A DNA stretch of 64,000 nucleotides from Roseibacillus ishigakijimensis (GTDB lineage: Bacteria; Verrucomicrobiota; Verrucomicrobiia; Verrucomicrobiales; Akkermansiaceae). Below are positions 32,548 through 41,431 of this stretch, one piece after another. Numbering within the stretch: the first letter of the stretch is position 1; the number at the start of each line of letters is the position of its first letter. The notes under the pieces were generated by a model. That model saw nothing but the letters and a program-made list of their open reading frames with translations. It was not told the origin of the DNA and did no database searches. Made by a program: the position numbers and the translations under genes. The stretch is taken from NCBI RefSeq assembly GCF_016595415.1, contig NZ_JAENIO010000013.1:24246-88245 (forward strand). Direction: 5' to 3'.

Positions 32548-34467
32548 ATGCGAACGACATCCTATTCCGCCGTCTTTCTTCTCGCGGCCAGCCCACTGGC
32601 TTTCTCTCAAGATGCCTTTGAGACCTTGAACCCGTCCACGGTGACCGCTGAGGACGAGCCGGTGGCCGAGCTGCTTTCTCCCCACGTTACCGAGTCCATT
32701 GATGCTGAGGAATTGGAGAATCTGCAGGCAGCCGATTTGAACGATATTTTCCAGAATACTCCTTCGGTGATGGTCAATGGCGGTCGCGCGCAGGCCCAGC
32801 AAATTTTCGTCAATGGCTTGGAATCGCCTCTCAGCAATGTGACGGTGGATGGTGCGGTGCAGGGAAGTCTCTATCACCATGCGGGCTCGGTGTTTGTGGA
32901 GCCCGAGCTCATCCAGCAGGTGGCCATCGAGGCCGGGGCGGGCAATGCCTTGCAGGGCTTGGGCGCGTTGAATGGCGCGGTCCGCTTCGAGACCAAGGGG
33001 GCCTTTGACCTCCTCGGACCCGACGAGGAATTCAAGGGCTTGAGCAAGGGGCTCTACTATTCCAATGGCGAAGGATTCAAATTGTCCCAAACCCTCGCCA
33101 CCCGGCTGAGTGACAATTGGGGGTTGTTTCTTTCCGCCAATTACACCGATCGGGCCGATTATGAGGCCGGGGATGGGGGGGTGGTGGACCTCACGGAATA
33201 CAGCGGTGAAGGGTATTTGGTGAAATTGAGCGGTCGCTTTGCAGGCGGGCATGCTCTTGAACTCGGCTACGAGCATCAGCGCAGTGAGACATTGGCCTTC
33301 GACCGCCCCAATGTCTCCGAAGACTGGTTGGTGGAATCTGGCCGACCAACTGGTCTCCTGCAGCCCATCGAGTTAGGGCGGGACACCGTGACCGCGCGCT
33401 ATCGTTATCAGCCAGTCGACAATCCCTGGGTGGACTTGCAGGCCGATGCTTCTTTTTCGCGGCAGGAATATGAGCGCGGGCTCAGTGGCGAGCACACCCG
33501 GCTGGATGGTTTCGGTTTCAATCTCCGCAATGCTACACGCCTGGGGGACAGCTTTACCGCGACTTATGGGGTGGACTGGCGCTTCTTCGATAGCGAAGTG
33601 CGGCGGACCTCGGGCAAGGTGGCGGAGGAGGAGCTGGCCTATGGTGTATTTTGGCAAAATGACTGGCAATTGCACCGCATGCTGCAGCTGAGTTTCGGCG
33701 GTCGCTATGATAGCTATGATTTCGATGACATCGCGGGGGAAGAGCACGATTCTTCCCGTTTCAGCCCCAATGCAACGGTCACGGTGAGGCCCTTGGAGGG
33801 ACTTTCCCTGATGGCTTCTTATGCCGAGGCCTACCGCGGGGTGGGTATCCGCGAGTCTTTTCTGCCGGGCGCACCGCCGGCGGACTTGGAGGGGGAAGAG
33901 GCGCGCAACTTCCGCTACAGCGCGGAATATGAGATTGCCGGCTTCTTTGCCCAGGGGGCTTATTTCAATCAGACCATCGACAATTACATCTACCCCTCCG
34001 GGAGCACCGTGAGCCTGGGTGACATCGAGAATGAAGGCTACGAATTCACCTTGGGCTACCGCAACGAGGCCTTTTCCGCTTCGCTGGGGGTGAGCGACAA
34101 TGAGCCCAGCGTGAAGGGTTATGCTTACCCCGACGACTTCGGGATGGTGGTGGCGGGGCGTCGCTGGATCGCACAGGCTTCTTACTTTGCCGAGCCCTGG
34201 GGGCTGACCTTGGGGGGAAGCGTGGAATATCGCGAGAATGTGGAAGAAGTGCCTTTCGGCCGCTTCCCGTCCGTAGCGGGCAAGGAGTCCTACACTCTGG
34301 TCAATGCCTTCGCCCGCTGGCAAGTGCCGCACGTTGACGGGTTGGAGTTGATTGCCAATGTGGACAATCTCTTTGACGACGATTATCAGGACCACACCAT
34401 TTATGCGGCTTCCGGGCTGAAGAGTCCCGGCCGCGAGTTCCGGCTCGGCGCCAGCTACGAGTTCTGA
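32548..34467 (+). CDS. TonB-dependent outer-membrane receptor
   Basis: A 639-residue receptor. A signal peptide (MRTTSYSAVFLLAASPLAFS) precedes a plug domain (about residues 45-150) with DIFQNTPSVMVNGG, IFVNGLESPLSNVTVDGA and GLGALNGAVRFET. The beta-barrel ends GREFRLGASYEF, with the final Phe typical of outer-membrane barrels; NVDNLFDDDYQDH is a common late barrel motif. The ligand is not evident, though siderophore, haem or small-molecule uptake are the usual roles. The longer frame starts inside the divergent OYE gene, so ATG 32548 was chosen. A terminator and a LysR gene follow. Confidence 0.88.
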   Translation: MRTTSYSAVFLLAASPLAFSQDAFETLNPSTVTAEDEPVAELLSPHVTESIDAEELENLQAADLNDIFQNTPSVMVNGGRAQAQQIFVNGLESPLSNVTVDGAVQGSLYHHAGSVFVEPELIQQVAIEAGAGNALQGLGALNGAVRFETKGAFDLLGPDEEFKGLSKGLYYSNGEGFKLSQTLATRLSDNWGLFLSANYTDRADYEAGDGGVVDLTEYSGEGYLVKLSGRFAGGHALELGYEHQRSETLAFDRPNVSEDWLVESGRPTGLLQPIELGRDTVTARYRYQPVDNPWVDLQADASFSRQEYERGLSGEHTRLDGFGFNLRNATRLGDSFTATYGVDWRFFDSEVRRTSGKVAEEELAYGVFWQNDWQLHRMLQLSFGGRYDSYDFDDIAGEEHDSSRFSPNATVTVRPLEGLSLMASYAEAYRGVGIRESFLPGAPPADLEGEEARNFRYSAEYEIAGFFAQGAYFNQTIDNYIYPSGSTVSLGDIENEGYEFTLGYRNEAFSASLGVSDNEPSVKGYAYPDDFGMVVAGRRWIAQASYFAEPWGLTLGGSVEYRENVEEVPFGRFPSVAGKESYTLVNAFARWQVPHVDGLELIANVDNLFDDDYQDHTIYAASGLKSPGREFRLGASYEF

Positions 34468-34507
34468 TTGCCGGGAGTTCGTTCTTCACTAGAAAAAGTA
34501 GGCTCGT

Positions 34508-34542
34508 CTCCTCTCCTGCGGGAAAGGGGAGGGGCCTTTTTT
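34508..34542 (+). terminator. Intrinsic terminator after the TonB receptor gene
   Basis: The stem CCTCTCC/GGGGAGG (34510-34516 and 34526-34532), extendable by two pairs, has one T-G wobble and is followed by CC and six T (34537-34542). It lies 40 bp after the receptor stop. Confidence 0.8.
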
Positions 34543-34594
34543 GACCACTGATTTCTCGCTAGGCAGGGGTCGGGCAAGTTGCTTCAATCCATTG

Positions 34595-35497
34595 GTGAAC
34601 GTCCACCATCTCGAGCTCTTCTACTACGTGGCCAAATACGAAGGAATCACTGCTGCGGTGCGGAAGATGCCCTACGGGATCCAGCAACCGGCGGTAAGTG
34701 GGCAAATTCTACAGCTGGAAAAGGACCTGGGAGTGAAGCTTTTCAATCGGCGGCCCTTCGCTCTCACCACGGAAGGGGAGCGGCTTTACGATTTTGCCTA
34801 TCCCTTTTTCTCTCGTCTCGATGAGGTGGAGGAGCAGCTCAAGGGCGAGCAGAGCCGCCATTTGCGCATCGCGGCCTCCGCCACCGTTTTGCGGAATCAT
34901 CTGCCAGACTTGTTGAGCGAATTACGGGAAGGGATGCCGGGTATGCGTCTCACCTTGCTGGAGGCGGAGCCCAGTGATGTGCCTGCTCTCATTCTTGCGC
35001 AAAAGGTCGACATCGCGGTCACCGTTCTTCATGGACGCCTCGCGGAGGGGTTGCGCCACTGCGAGTTTGTGCGCATTCCGCTGGCCTTGCATTTGCCGAG
35101 TCAGGAGAGAGCTCGTTCTCTGGCCGGGGTGCTGGAGGATGATGTTTGGGAGAAGGGTAAAGTGGGGCGTCTGCCGCTCATCGGTCTTCCTCCCCACGAG
35201 TTGTTGAGCAAAATGTTGCAAGCCGAATTCGATAGTCGCCAGATCGACTGGCCGGTGACGGTGGAGGTCAGTTCCCTCGATACCGTGAAAGACTATGTCG
35301 CGCGCGGCTTCGGGGCCGGGATCGGGGTGGCCGTGCCCGCTGAAAAGCCCCCCTCCGGTATCCGCTCCCTCGTCTTGGCTGACTTCGCTCCCATGGTGGT
35401 GGGAGCGCTTTGGCAGGGGCAGCTCAAGCCTGTGGCGGAAGAATTTCTCACTTTGGCAAAGGCCCGGGCTAAAGTTCTTCGCCAGGGCAAGGACTAG
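34595..35497 (+). CDS. LysR-family transcriptional regulator
   Basis: A 300-residue LysR-type regulator. The winged helix-turn-helix is at residues 3-65 (HHLELFYYVAKYEGITAAV, then QQPAVSGQILQLEKDLG and LFNRRPFALTTEG). A periplasmic-binding-protein-like effector domain follows from about residue 90. GTG 34595 fits the family start; the longer frame begins with a TTG inside the T-run of the preceding terminator, which rules it out in practice. The neighbours are the TonB receptor upstream and an SHD1-like gene downstream. Its stop shares a CTAG with that of the convergent gene. Target genes are unknown. Confidence 0.88.
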   Translation: MNVHHLELFYYVAKYEGITAAVRKMPYGIQQPAVSGQILQLEKDLGVKLFNRRPFALTTEGERLYDFAYPFFSRLDEVEEQLKGEQSRHLRIAASATVLRNHLPDLLSELREGMPGMRLTLLEAEPSDVPALILAQKVDIAVTVLHGRLAEGLRHCEFVRIPLALHLPSQERARSLAGVLEDDVWEKGKVGRLPLIGLPPHELLSKMLQAEFDSRQIDWPVTVEVSSLDTVKDYVARGFGAGIGVAVPAEKPPSGIRSLVLADFAPMVVGALWQGQLKPVAEEFLTLAKARAKVLRQGKD

Positions 35498-36246
35498 GGC
35501 ACCGGGACGGGTTCGATGCGTTCGGTGGTGATGCGCACGCTCACATTGTAGCCGTCCATTGAGCGGGCGGGTCCCAGAAAGACGGAGTGGCCCTCGCCCG
35601 TGCGCCAGAGATGGGTGCCGATGATGCTTCCCATCTCCAGCTTGTTTGCCTCGGGGAATGGGGACTTGGAGAGGGGGTTTCCGTAGAGCTTGGCCAAGAG
35701 CTCGATCAGTTCCGTCCAAGTGGGGTGGAGCTTGCTGCGGTAGCTGCCCACGGCCTCGTCTTTGGTCCGTAGGGTCACCTCGCGCAGACCGCCTGCGGTG
35801 TCCCAATCGAAGTAGAGGAAGCAGGGGAGATCCCCGATGGATTGCGCGGTCTCGAAGATGCCATTGAGCCCGGTGCGACCGAAGAGCCCGCGATCGACCT
35901 TGGTTTTGACAAAGGAGCTCTGCAACAGCTTCTCTTCCACCTCTGCCCGACTATCGCCAAAGCTGAGGGGGCCGAAGGCGTTGCCTTGTTCCGTGCCCCC
36001 GCCGGTTTCCAAGGGGTGGTTGTCATCCAGATAAGTGAGCTCGCTCTCATGCAGCCGGGTCACTGGAAAGGTGAGAGTTTCGCCAGTACTCCGCTTGAGA
36101 GTGATGGTCTCGGTATCGCGCGAAACGAAGGTGGCGACGATTGATTTGCTACCGTCGGTGTTCTTCCATTCTCTGGTTTGCCCACAGAGGAAAGAACTGC
36201 TCGTGAAGAAGAGTCCGAGGAGGAGAGGAAGTTGGGGGGTAGTCAC
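35494..36246 (-). CDS. Exported SHD1-like domain protein
   Basis: About 250 residues from GTG 36246, which gives a signal peptide (PQLPLLLGLFFTSSSFLCG). Right after it is a segment like the SHD1 (SLA1 homology 1) domain common in exported proteins of planctomycetes and verrucomicrobia: TREWKNTDGSKSIVATFVSR, then ITLKRSTGE and FPVTRLHESE. The rest (FGPLSFGDSRAEVEEKL onward) is a second unnamed domain. SHD1 is thought to be an interaction module. A longer frame from TTG 36327 lies next to the upstream gene's terminator and is less likely. Confidence 0.65.
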   Translation of the reverse strand: MTTPQLPLLLGLFFTSSSFLCGQTREWKNTDGSKSIVATFVSRDTETITLKRSTGETLTFPVTRLHESELTYLDDNHPLETGGGTEQGNAFGPLSFGDSRAEVEEKLLQSSFVKTKVDRGLFGRTGLNGIFETAQSIGDLPCFLYFDWDTAGGLREVTLRTKDEAVGSYRSKLHPTWTELIELLAKLYGNPLSKSPFPEANKLEMGSIIGTHLWRTGEGHSVFLGPARSMDGYNVSVRITTERIEPVPVP

Positions 36247-36301
36247 ATCCGGGATAACGACGGAGAGAGAGATTTTGTTCGTAAAAAAGATATCAATTGT
36301 C

Positions 36302-36334
36302 AAAAAAAACCCGACCGGCAGCGCCAATCGGGTT
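36302..36334 (-). terminator. Intrinsic terminator after the TIGR04073-like gene
   Basis: On the minus strand the stem AACCCGA/TCGGGTT (36328-36334 and 36308-36314) is followed by a run of T (36302-36309, partly in the stem). The 13-nt loop can form a small inner GGC/GCC pairing. It lies 27 bp after the stop of the gene at 36361. Confidence 0.85.
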
Positions 36335-36360
36335 CGGAAAAGTAAAACTGCTAGTCGGTT

Positions 36361-36789
36361 TTACCAAGTTTGGGTGCGGGAGTGGCTGAAGTAGTCTTCA
36401 AAGCCAAGCTCGGGCGGGAACTCGGAAAGACCTTCGCTGGGGTTCATCTCGATGCGCCAGTCGGAGCCGCACTTGGTGTAAGGGGGCTTGAAGGTGCCTT
36501 TGTAGGTGGGGCAGTGGAACGTGAAGAGCTCGTAGAAGCCATAGCCCAAGCGTTTGAAAGCGCGCTGGGTGCCATTGACAACTCCGTAGGACCAGCCTGC
36601 CTTGTGGCCATTGGTGTCGGATTGGCGAACGATTTGCTCGGGGATCTCCATCACCCCGTAAAGGATGTTGCTGATGGCCCGGCCCAACTTGCGGGACGAA
36701 TTGTATTGAGCACCTGGAGGGGCCTGAATGTCACCGTAAGCCACACTGCCGAGGCTCAAGAACGCTGCTGCAAGAATCAGTTTTTTCAT
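36361..36789 (-). CDS. Exosortase system-associated protein, TIGR04073-like
   Basis: A 142-residue exported protein with a signal peptide (MKKLILAAAFLSLGSVAYG). The body fits the TIGR04073 family: RKLGRAISNILYGVMEIPEQ, then GVVNGTQRAFKRLGYGFYEL and TFHCPTYKG. This family occurs in genomes with an exosortase/PEP-CTERM system, and its biochemical role is unknown. Its presence agrees with the PEP-CTERM protein at 7602-8231. It is a single-gene unit ending in a strong terminator. Confidence 0.8.
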   Translation of the reverse strand: MKKLILAAAFLSLGSVAYGDIQAPPGAQYNSSRKLGRAISNILYGVMEIPEQIVRQSDTNGHKAGWSYGVVNGTQRAFKRLGYGFYELFTFHCPTYKGTFKPPYTKCGSDWRIEMNPSEGLSEFPPELGFEDYFSHSRTQTW

Positions 36790-36857
36790 CGCTGAAGGTG
36801 ATATTGAAGGACTGTGAAGAATGTGACAATGAAAAATTGTCTCTCTTTGTGGCCTAT

Positions 36858-38459
36858 TTACAAACTAACTCCAGTGGAATGGGTTACGCCTGGGATGGCG
36901 CGCACTTTCTCCATGATTTCCGCAGAGAGGGGCTCGTCCACCTCGATGACGGTGAGGGCGTTGCCTTGCGTCTTGTTGCGGGCAAGGGAGAGATTGGCGA
37001 TATTGACCTCTTCCCCTCCCAGCAGGGTGCCCACCGCGCCCACGATGCCGGGGCGGTCGTCATTGCGGACGATGAGGAAGTGACCTGCAATGTTGATATC
37101 GACGTAGAGGCGGTCGATCTCGACGATGCGTGGAGAGCTGCCAATCAAGGTGCCGGAGAGGCGGAAGCGCTCATCGCCCTTGCGCAACTCCACGACGAGA
37201 AGCTCGTTATACTCGGTCTTGGCATTGATGGTGGATTCGACCAGCTCCAGCCCCATTTCGGCGGCGACGGCGGGAGCATTGACGATATTGACTTGCCCGT
37301 CGCTGCGTGAAGCGGAGAGATAGTTGGTCAGGACCGAGCGCGAGACGAGGGCGGTGTCCTTCTTAGCCAGGGGACCGTGGTAGGACACTCGCAAGGCGTC
37401 GGGATTGCTCATACCCAGCTTGGCCAGAAGTTTGCCCAAAGAAGCGGAAAGATCGAGGTAGGGGCCGATGGCCGCGCGGGCGGAGGCATCCAGCGAAGGC
37501 ATGTTGATGGCATTGCGAATCTCCCCTGTGGTCAGAAAGTCGCGCACTTGCTCGGCGACCTGGATGCCGACGTTCTCCTGGGCTTCGGCGGTCGAGGCAC
37601 CCAAATGGGGGGTGAAGGCCACGAACTTGTTGAGTGCGAGAAGGGGGTGGTCAGCGCTGGGTGGCTCTTCTTCAAAGACATCCAAGGCGCAACCCGCAAT
37701 GTGACCGGAGTCGATGGCGGCCTTGAGGGCGGCTTCGTCGATGAGCCCGCCCCGTGCGCAGTTGACCACTAGCGCTCCCTTGTTCATGAGAGCGAGGCGA
37801 TCGGCATTGATGATGCGCCTGGTGCCATCGTTGAGGGGGACGTGCAGTGTGACGACGTCGGCCCCGGTGAGGGCGGCTTCGGGGGTCTCTGCCAACTCGA
37901 TTTTCAGTTCGTCGGCGCGGCTTTGCGTCAAGAAGGGGTCGAAGGCCACCACAGACATGTTGAAGGCTTTGGCCCGGGTGACGAACTCGGTCCCGATGCG
38001 CCCCATGCCAATGACGGCCAGCCGCTTGCCATTCATCTCAATGCCCTGGTTGGCCTTGCGCCCGGCCGCGAATTCTCCCGCGATGACGGATTGATGGCCG
38101 GGGGCGATGTTGCGGGCGGCCGAGAGCATGAGGGTGAAGGCATGCTCGGCGGTGGAAATGGTGTTGCCGGTGGGGGTGTTCATCACGATCACCCCGTGCT
38201 GGTTGGCGGCGTCCTTATCGATATTGTCCACTCCCACGCCCGCCCGGCCGATGACCTTCAGGTTCTTGGCCGCAGCGAGGACCTCGGGGGTCACTTTGGT
38301 CTGGGAGCGCACTACGAGTCCATCGTAGTCGCCGATGATTGCGAGCAACTCTTCCGGAGAGAGCCCGGTCTTGAAGTCAGCTTCCACTTCGGGGTGATCG
38401 TTGAGCAGAGCAACGCCAATTTCAGAAATCGGATCGGAGACGAGAACGCGATGAGCCAT
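36858..38459 (-). CDS. serA: D-3-phosphoglycerate dehydrogenase
   Basis: A 533-residue enzyme for the first step of serine synthesis from 3-phosphoglycerate. The NAD-binding fold has VIGMGRIGTEF, and the catalytic region includes NCARGGLIDEAAL and TPHLGASTAEAQENVG. An intervening ASB-type domain (about residues 320-450) is followed by a C-terminal ACT domain (about 455-533, FLIVRNDDRPGIVGAVG) for allosteric control. The length and layout are those of long-type PGDH. It is divergent from dinB. Confidence 0.96.
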   Translation of the reverse strand: MAHRVLVSDPISEIGVALLNDHPEVEADFKTGLSPEELLAIIGDYDGLVVRSQTKVTPEVLAAAKNLKVIGRAGVGVDNIDKDAANQHGVIVMNTPTGNTISTAEHAFTLMLSAARNIAPGHQSVIAGEFAAGRKANQGIEMNGKRLAVIGMGRIGTEFVTRAKAFNMSVVAFDPFLTQSRADELKIELAETPEAALTGADVVTLHVPLNDGTRRIINADRLALMNKGALVVNCARGGLIDEAALKAAIDSGHIAGCALDVFEEEPPSADHPLLALNKFVAFTPHLGASTAEAQENVGIQVAEQVRDFLTTGEIRNAINMPSLDASARAAIGPYLDLSASLGKLLAKLGMSNPDALRVSYHGPLAKKDTALVSRSVLTNYLSASRSDGQVNIVNAPAVAAEMGLELVESTINAKTEYNELLVVELRKGDERFRLSGTLIGSSPRIVEIDRLYVDINIAGHFLIVRNDDRPGIVGAVGTLLGGEEVNIANLSLARNKTQGNALTVIEVDEPLSAEIMEKVRAIPGVTHSTGVSL

Positions 38460-38619
38460 GCCCCCGCCATAATGGCTCGCACCGCAGCGCGCAAGAGTGA
38501 GATCGGGTCTCTTTGTATTTTCATCGTAAAGAAAAGTGCAATCTCTTCATCTTGTTCTTTTGTGACTTTATTCTTTCAAAAAAGGCTGCCCGGAAATCAC
38601 TTTGAGGCTAGTTTGCCCC

Positions 38620-39660
38620 GTGCCCCGGACCATTCTCCACCTCGATATGGATTGCTTTTATGCGGCCATAGAGGAGCGCGATCAGCCCGCGCTGCGAGGC
38701 AAGCCCGTGGGGGTGGGCGGGCGTTCCCAACGGGGGGTTCTGACCACTGCCAATTATGAGGCCCGCAAGTATGGCTGCCGGTCGGCAATGCCCGTTTTCA
38801 TGGCCTTGGAAAAGTGCCCCCACCTCATTCTGGTCCCCACCCGCTTCGAAGTCTACCAAGAGGAATCGCAAAAGATCCGGGCCATTTTCGGGCGCTTCAG
38901 CGAGCTCATCGAGCCCTTGAGCCTGGATGAGGCTTATCTGGATATCACGGCTCTCAATTCCCCGGGTCCGGCGGTGGCACGGGAGATTCGCCATCAGATC
39001 CGGGAGGAGACCGGGCTCACCGCTTCGGCAGGCATCGCGCCCAATAAGATGTTGGCCAAGGTGGCCAGCGACTGGGAAAAGCCTGATGGCCAATTCGCGA
39101 TCGCTCCCGAGGAGGTGGCCGCTTTTATGCAGGAGCTTCCGGTCAAAAAAATTCCCGGGGTGGGGCAGAAGATGGCGCAAAAGCTGGCTGCACTGCAGGT
39201 GACCACTTGTGGCGATTTGCAGCGATTCGAGCGCGTGGAGTTGGCCCGCCGTTTTGGCAAATGGGGGAGCGAACTCTACGATCTCTGCCGGGGGGTGGAC
39301 GACCGTGCGGTGCGCGTCACTCGCGAGCGCAAGTCCCTGAGCAAGGAAACCACTTTTCGCGAAAATCGCCAATCTCTTGAGGAACTCGATGCCGCTCTCT
39401 CCCCCTTGCTGGAGAGTTTACAAGAGTCCCTGAGTGAGAAGAGCGAACGACGCATCAAGTCCCTGGTTGTCAAACTCAAGTTCGCGGACTTCGAGTCCAC
39501 CACCGCCGAGCGCGGCGGAAGCGAGCTGGAGAGGGCCCTGTTTGCGGAGCTCTTGCAGGAGGCTTGGCAGCGGGGGCAGGGCCGGGCCGTGCGCCTGCTG
39601 GGCGTGGGGGTCAAGTTCGCCGCCCGGGAGGCTAAAAGACAATTGGAACTCGAGCTCTAG
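38620..39660 (+). CDS. dinB: DNA polymerase IV (Y family)
   Basis: A 346-residue translesion polymerase. The palm motifs LDMDCFYAAIE (residues about 7-17) and SLDEAYLDIT (about 101-110) hold the catalytic acidic residues. SAGIAPNKMLAKVASD and the helix-hairpin-helix (KKIPGVGQKMAQKLA) follow, then the little-finger domain. GTG 38620 (MPRTILHLD) places the first motif at the usual distance; the longer frame uses a TTG at 38602. No clear LexA box was seen in the divergent serA-dinB region. A beta-clamp motif at the C-terminus was not evident. Confidence 0.94.
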   Translation: MPRTILHLDMDCFYAAIEERDQPALRGKPVGVGGRSQRGVLTTANYEARKYGCRSAMPVFMALEKCPHLILVPTRFEVYQEESQKIRAIFGRFSELIEPLSLDEAYLDITALNSPGPAVAREIRHQIREETGLTASAGIAPNKMLAKVASDWEKPDGQFAIAPEEVAAFMQELPVKKIPGVGQKMAQKLAALQVTTCGDLQRFERVELARRFGKWGSELYDLCRGVDDRAVRVTRERKSLSKETTFRENRQSLEELDAALSPLLESLQESLSEKSERRIKSLVVKLKFADFESTTAERGGSELERALFAELLQEAWQRGQGRAVRLLGVGVKFAAREAKRQLELEL

Positions 39661-39778
39661 CGTTCTTCGCCCAAGTAGCAATCTCGGCAACTTCCGGTGC
39701 TCTCTTTCCTCCTTCTTTCCGCTCAAATTGAGCGGTTGCTCCTGTTGATTGGCTTTGTAACCCGGTTTTGTGAGTTGA

Positions 39779-39967
39779 TTAGGATTGATTGGTTCCGGAT
39801 TGCGGCTTCTTTCTGACAGCGTGAGTAAAGGCGACGACGCCGAAGCCGAGAACCGCGAGGTAATCGGCTAAGATTCCAGGTTCCTGATCGACGCTGAGCA
39901 AGGCCAGCTTCCAAGTGTAAGCGCAAAGAACAAGATGCCAAGCCAGAGTGCGGAGGACACTTTTCAT
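39779..39967 (-). CDS. Small membrane protein coupled to the upstream gene
   Basis: A 62-residue protein with two short hydrophobic stretches (TLAWHLVLCAYTWKLALL and YLAVLGFGVVAFTHAV) and a basic tail. Its ATG overlaps the stop of the upstream 188-residue gene in an ATGA arrangement (39964-39967), which argues for real, coupled translation. No family is recognised. A role together with the upstream membrane protein is inferred from coupling only. The 118 bp between this gene's stop and dinB hold no gene. Confidence 0.5.
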   Translation of the reverse strand: MKSVLRTLAWHLVLCAYTWKLALLSVDQEPGILADYLAVLGFGVVAFTHAVRKKPQSGTNQS

Positions 39968-40530
39968 GATTGCTGCAAGGCCGGATGGTCCGGGTTGAGG
40001 TCGGCGAGTTTCCGGCTGAGGCCGCGCACATGGTTGGGGTCCTCGTTGTGATAGGCCATTTGCAAGCGCACCGCCAGCATGGCTTCTTCTTCGAGCAATT
40101 GGGGAGGCAGCTCGAGCATGAGGCGTTGGGCGTCGCGAAAGTCACCCATTGCCACCAAGCCCTCCACCACGGCCACCACCTCCTCCCCGCTGGGCGGCTG
40201 GGGTTGGTCGGCAAAGGTCACGGCGCGGGATTCCGCTGGCAATTGGGAGGCCGCCGGACCATCCACCGTCTCCAGATAGACGAACTCCGAGCCTTCCCGC
40301 TGTCGACGGTAGTGATTGAGAATGAGGATGGCCATCAGGGCCGCGACCGCGAGCACGGGCTCCATGATGGTGGGGGTCCACAGCATTCCGGTGATGAGGG
40401 AAAAAGTGCGACCGACCGTGCCGGGCAGGTAGCCGGCGACCCAGATGAGGACGATGCCAGCCGCAAAGGCGAGGAGAATCAAGCCACCTGTGCGCAGGGC
40501 CAGCCATTGTTCGCGGTCGAAGAATTTCAC
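39964..40530 (-). CDS. Two-TM membrane protein with helical cytoplasmic tail
   Basis: About 188 residues from GTG 40530. There are two membrane segments (about residues 12-35, GLILLAFAAGIVLIWVAGYL, and 58-75, VLAVAALMAILILNHYR). They are followed by a soluble helical region with two TPR-like helices (VVEGLVAMGDFRDAQRLMLE, then LQMAYHNEDPNHVRGLSRKL). The frame stays open further upstream into fabG on the other strand, so the long version is not credible. No named family was recognised. It overlaps the 62-residue gene at an ATGA and is divergent from fabG. Confidence 0.6.
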   Translation of the reverse strand: MKFFDREQWLALRTGGLILLAFAAGIVLIWVAGYLPGTVGRTFSLITGMLWTPTIMEPVLAVAALMAILILNHYRRQREGSEFVYLETVDGPAASQLPAESRAVTFADQPQPPSGEEVVAVVEGLVAMGDFRDAQRLMLELPPQLLEEEAMLAVRLQMAYHNEDPNHVRGLSRKLADLNPDHPALQQS

Positions 40531-40683
40531 GACCGACAAGAAAGCACTTTTTGAAAGAAAACGAAAGAGCGAGTTCGGGGTTCCGCGCTCCGAAGCCCGG
40601 CGGCAGGGTGGCGGGAGTGCCTCGGGCCGCTTTGGACAAAATTTGAGGTTGGCAGACGGCTCCCCCTCGGGTGCAATCCCGCG

Positions 40684-41430
40684 ATGGCAAAATTTCAAGA
40701 TCAAGTGGTGGTGGTCAGCGGCGCTGGCCGGGGTATCGGGCTGGAAATGGCAAAGGCTTTCGCTGCCGAGGGAGCCAAGGTGGCGGTCATTTCCCGCAAC
40801 GAGAGCAGTTGTGGGGCGGCGGTGAATACGATTAATGGCGAGACTCCCGACGCGGCCAAGGCCTACGCGGTGGACGTGGCTGACGGAGCTGCCGTAGCCG
40901 AGGTGGCCAAGACCATTTTGGCGGACTTTGGCCAAGTGGACGTTCTCATCAACAATGCCGGCATCACCCGTGATGGCCTGCTTATGCGGATGAAGGAAGA
41001 GGACTGGGATGCCGTGCTCGACACCAACCTGAAGGGAGCCTTCAACCTCACGAAAGCCTTCCAGCGTCCGCTCATGAAGTCGGGTCACGGGCGCATCATC
41101 AACGTCAGCTCCGTCATCGGGCTCATCGGCAACGCCGGGCAGGCCAACTACGCCGCCAGCAAGGCCGGGCTCATTGGCTTCACCAAGTCCGTCGCGCGTG
41201 AGTTGGCGGGCAAGAAGGTGACCTGCAACGCCATTGCCCCGGGCTTCATCGCCACCGATATGACCGATGCCCTCGACGAGAAGATCATCGAGTCCATCAA
41301 GGAGAAGATTCCGCTCAAGGAACTCGGCAATGTCGCCGATGTCACTGCTCTCGCCCTCTTCTTAGCCAGCCCCGAGGCCCGCTACATCACCGGACAAGTG
41401 GTGGCGACCGATGGGGGAATGACGATGTGA
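40684..41430 (+). CDS. fabG: 3-oxoacyl-[acyl-carrier-protein] reductase
   Basis: A 246-residue short-chain dehydrogenase of fatty acid elongation. It has the NADP-binding GAGRGIG motif (about residues 13-19), NNAGITRDGLLMRM, the catalytic Ser in NVSSVIGLIGNAGQ, YAASKAG with Tyr and Lys, and the C-terminal GQVVATDGGMTM. These match FabG very well, including NAIAPGFIATDMTD. The stop is 1 nt before the sixA start, so the two are co-translated. No acpP or other fab gene is adjacent. Confidence 0.95.
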   Translation: MAKFQDQVVVVSGAGRGIGLEMAKAFAAEGAKVAVISRNESSCGAAVNTINGETPDAAKAYAVDVADGAAVAEVAKTILADFGQVDVLINNAGITRDGLLMRMKEEDWDAVLDTNLKGAFNLTKAFQRPLMKSGHGRIINVSSVIGLIGNAGQANYAASKAGLIGFTKSVARELAGKKVTCNAIAPGFIATDMTDALDEKIIESIKEKIPLKELGNVADVTALALFLASPEARYITGQVVATDGGMTM

Positions 41431-41431
41431 A

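Noticed and set aside
39719..39735. CCGCTC-AAATT-GAGCGG hairpin after dinB as a terminator
   Set aside because: The stem is perfect, but there is no T-run on the plus strand after it, and it sits 59 bp past the stop. Not enough to call.
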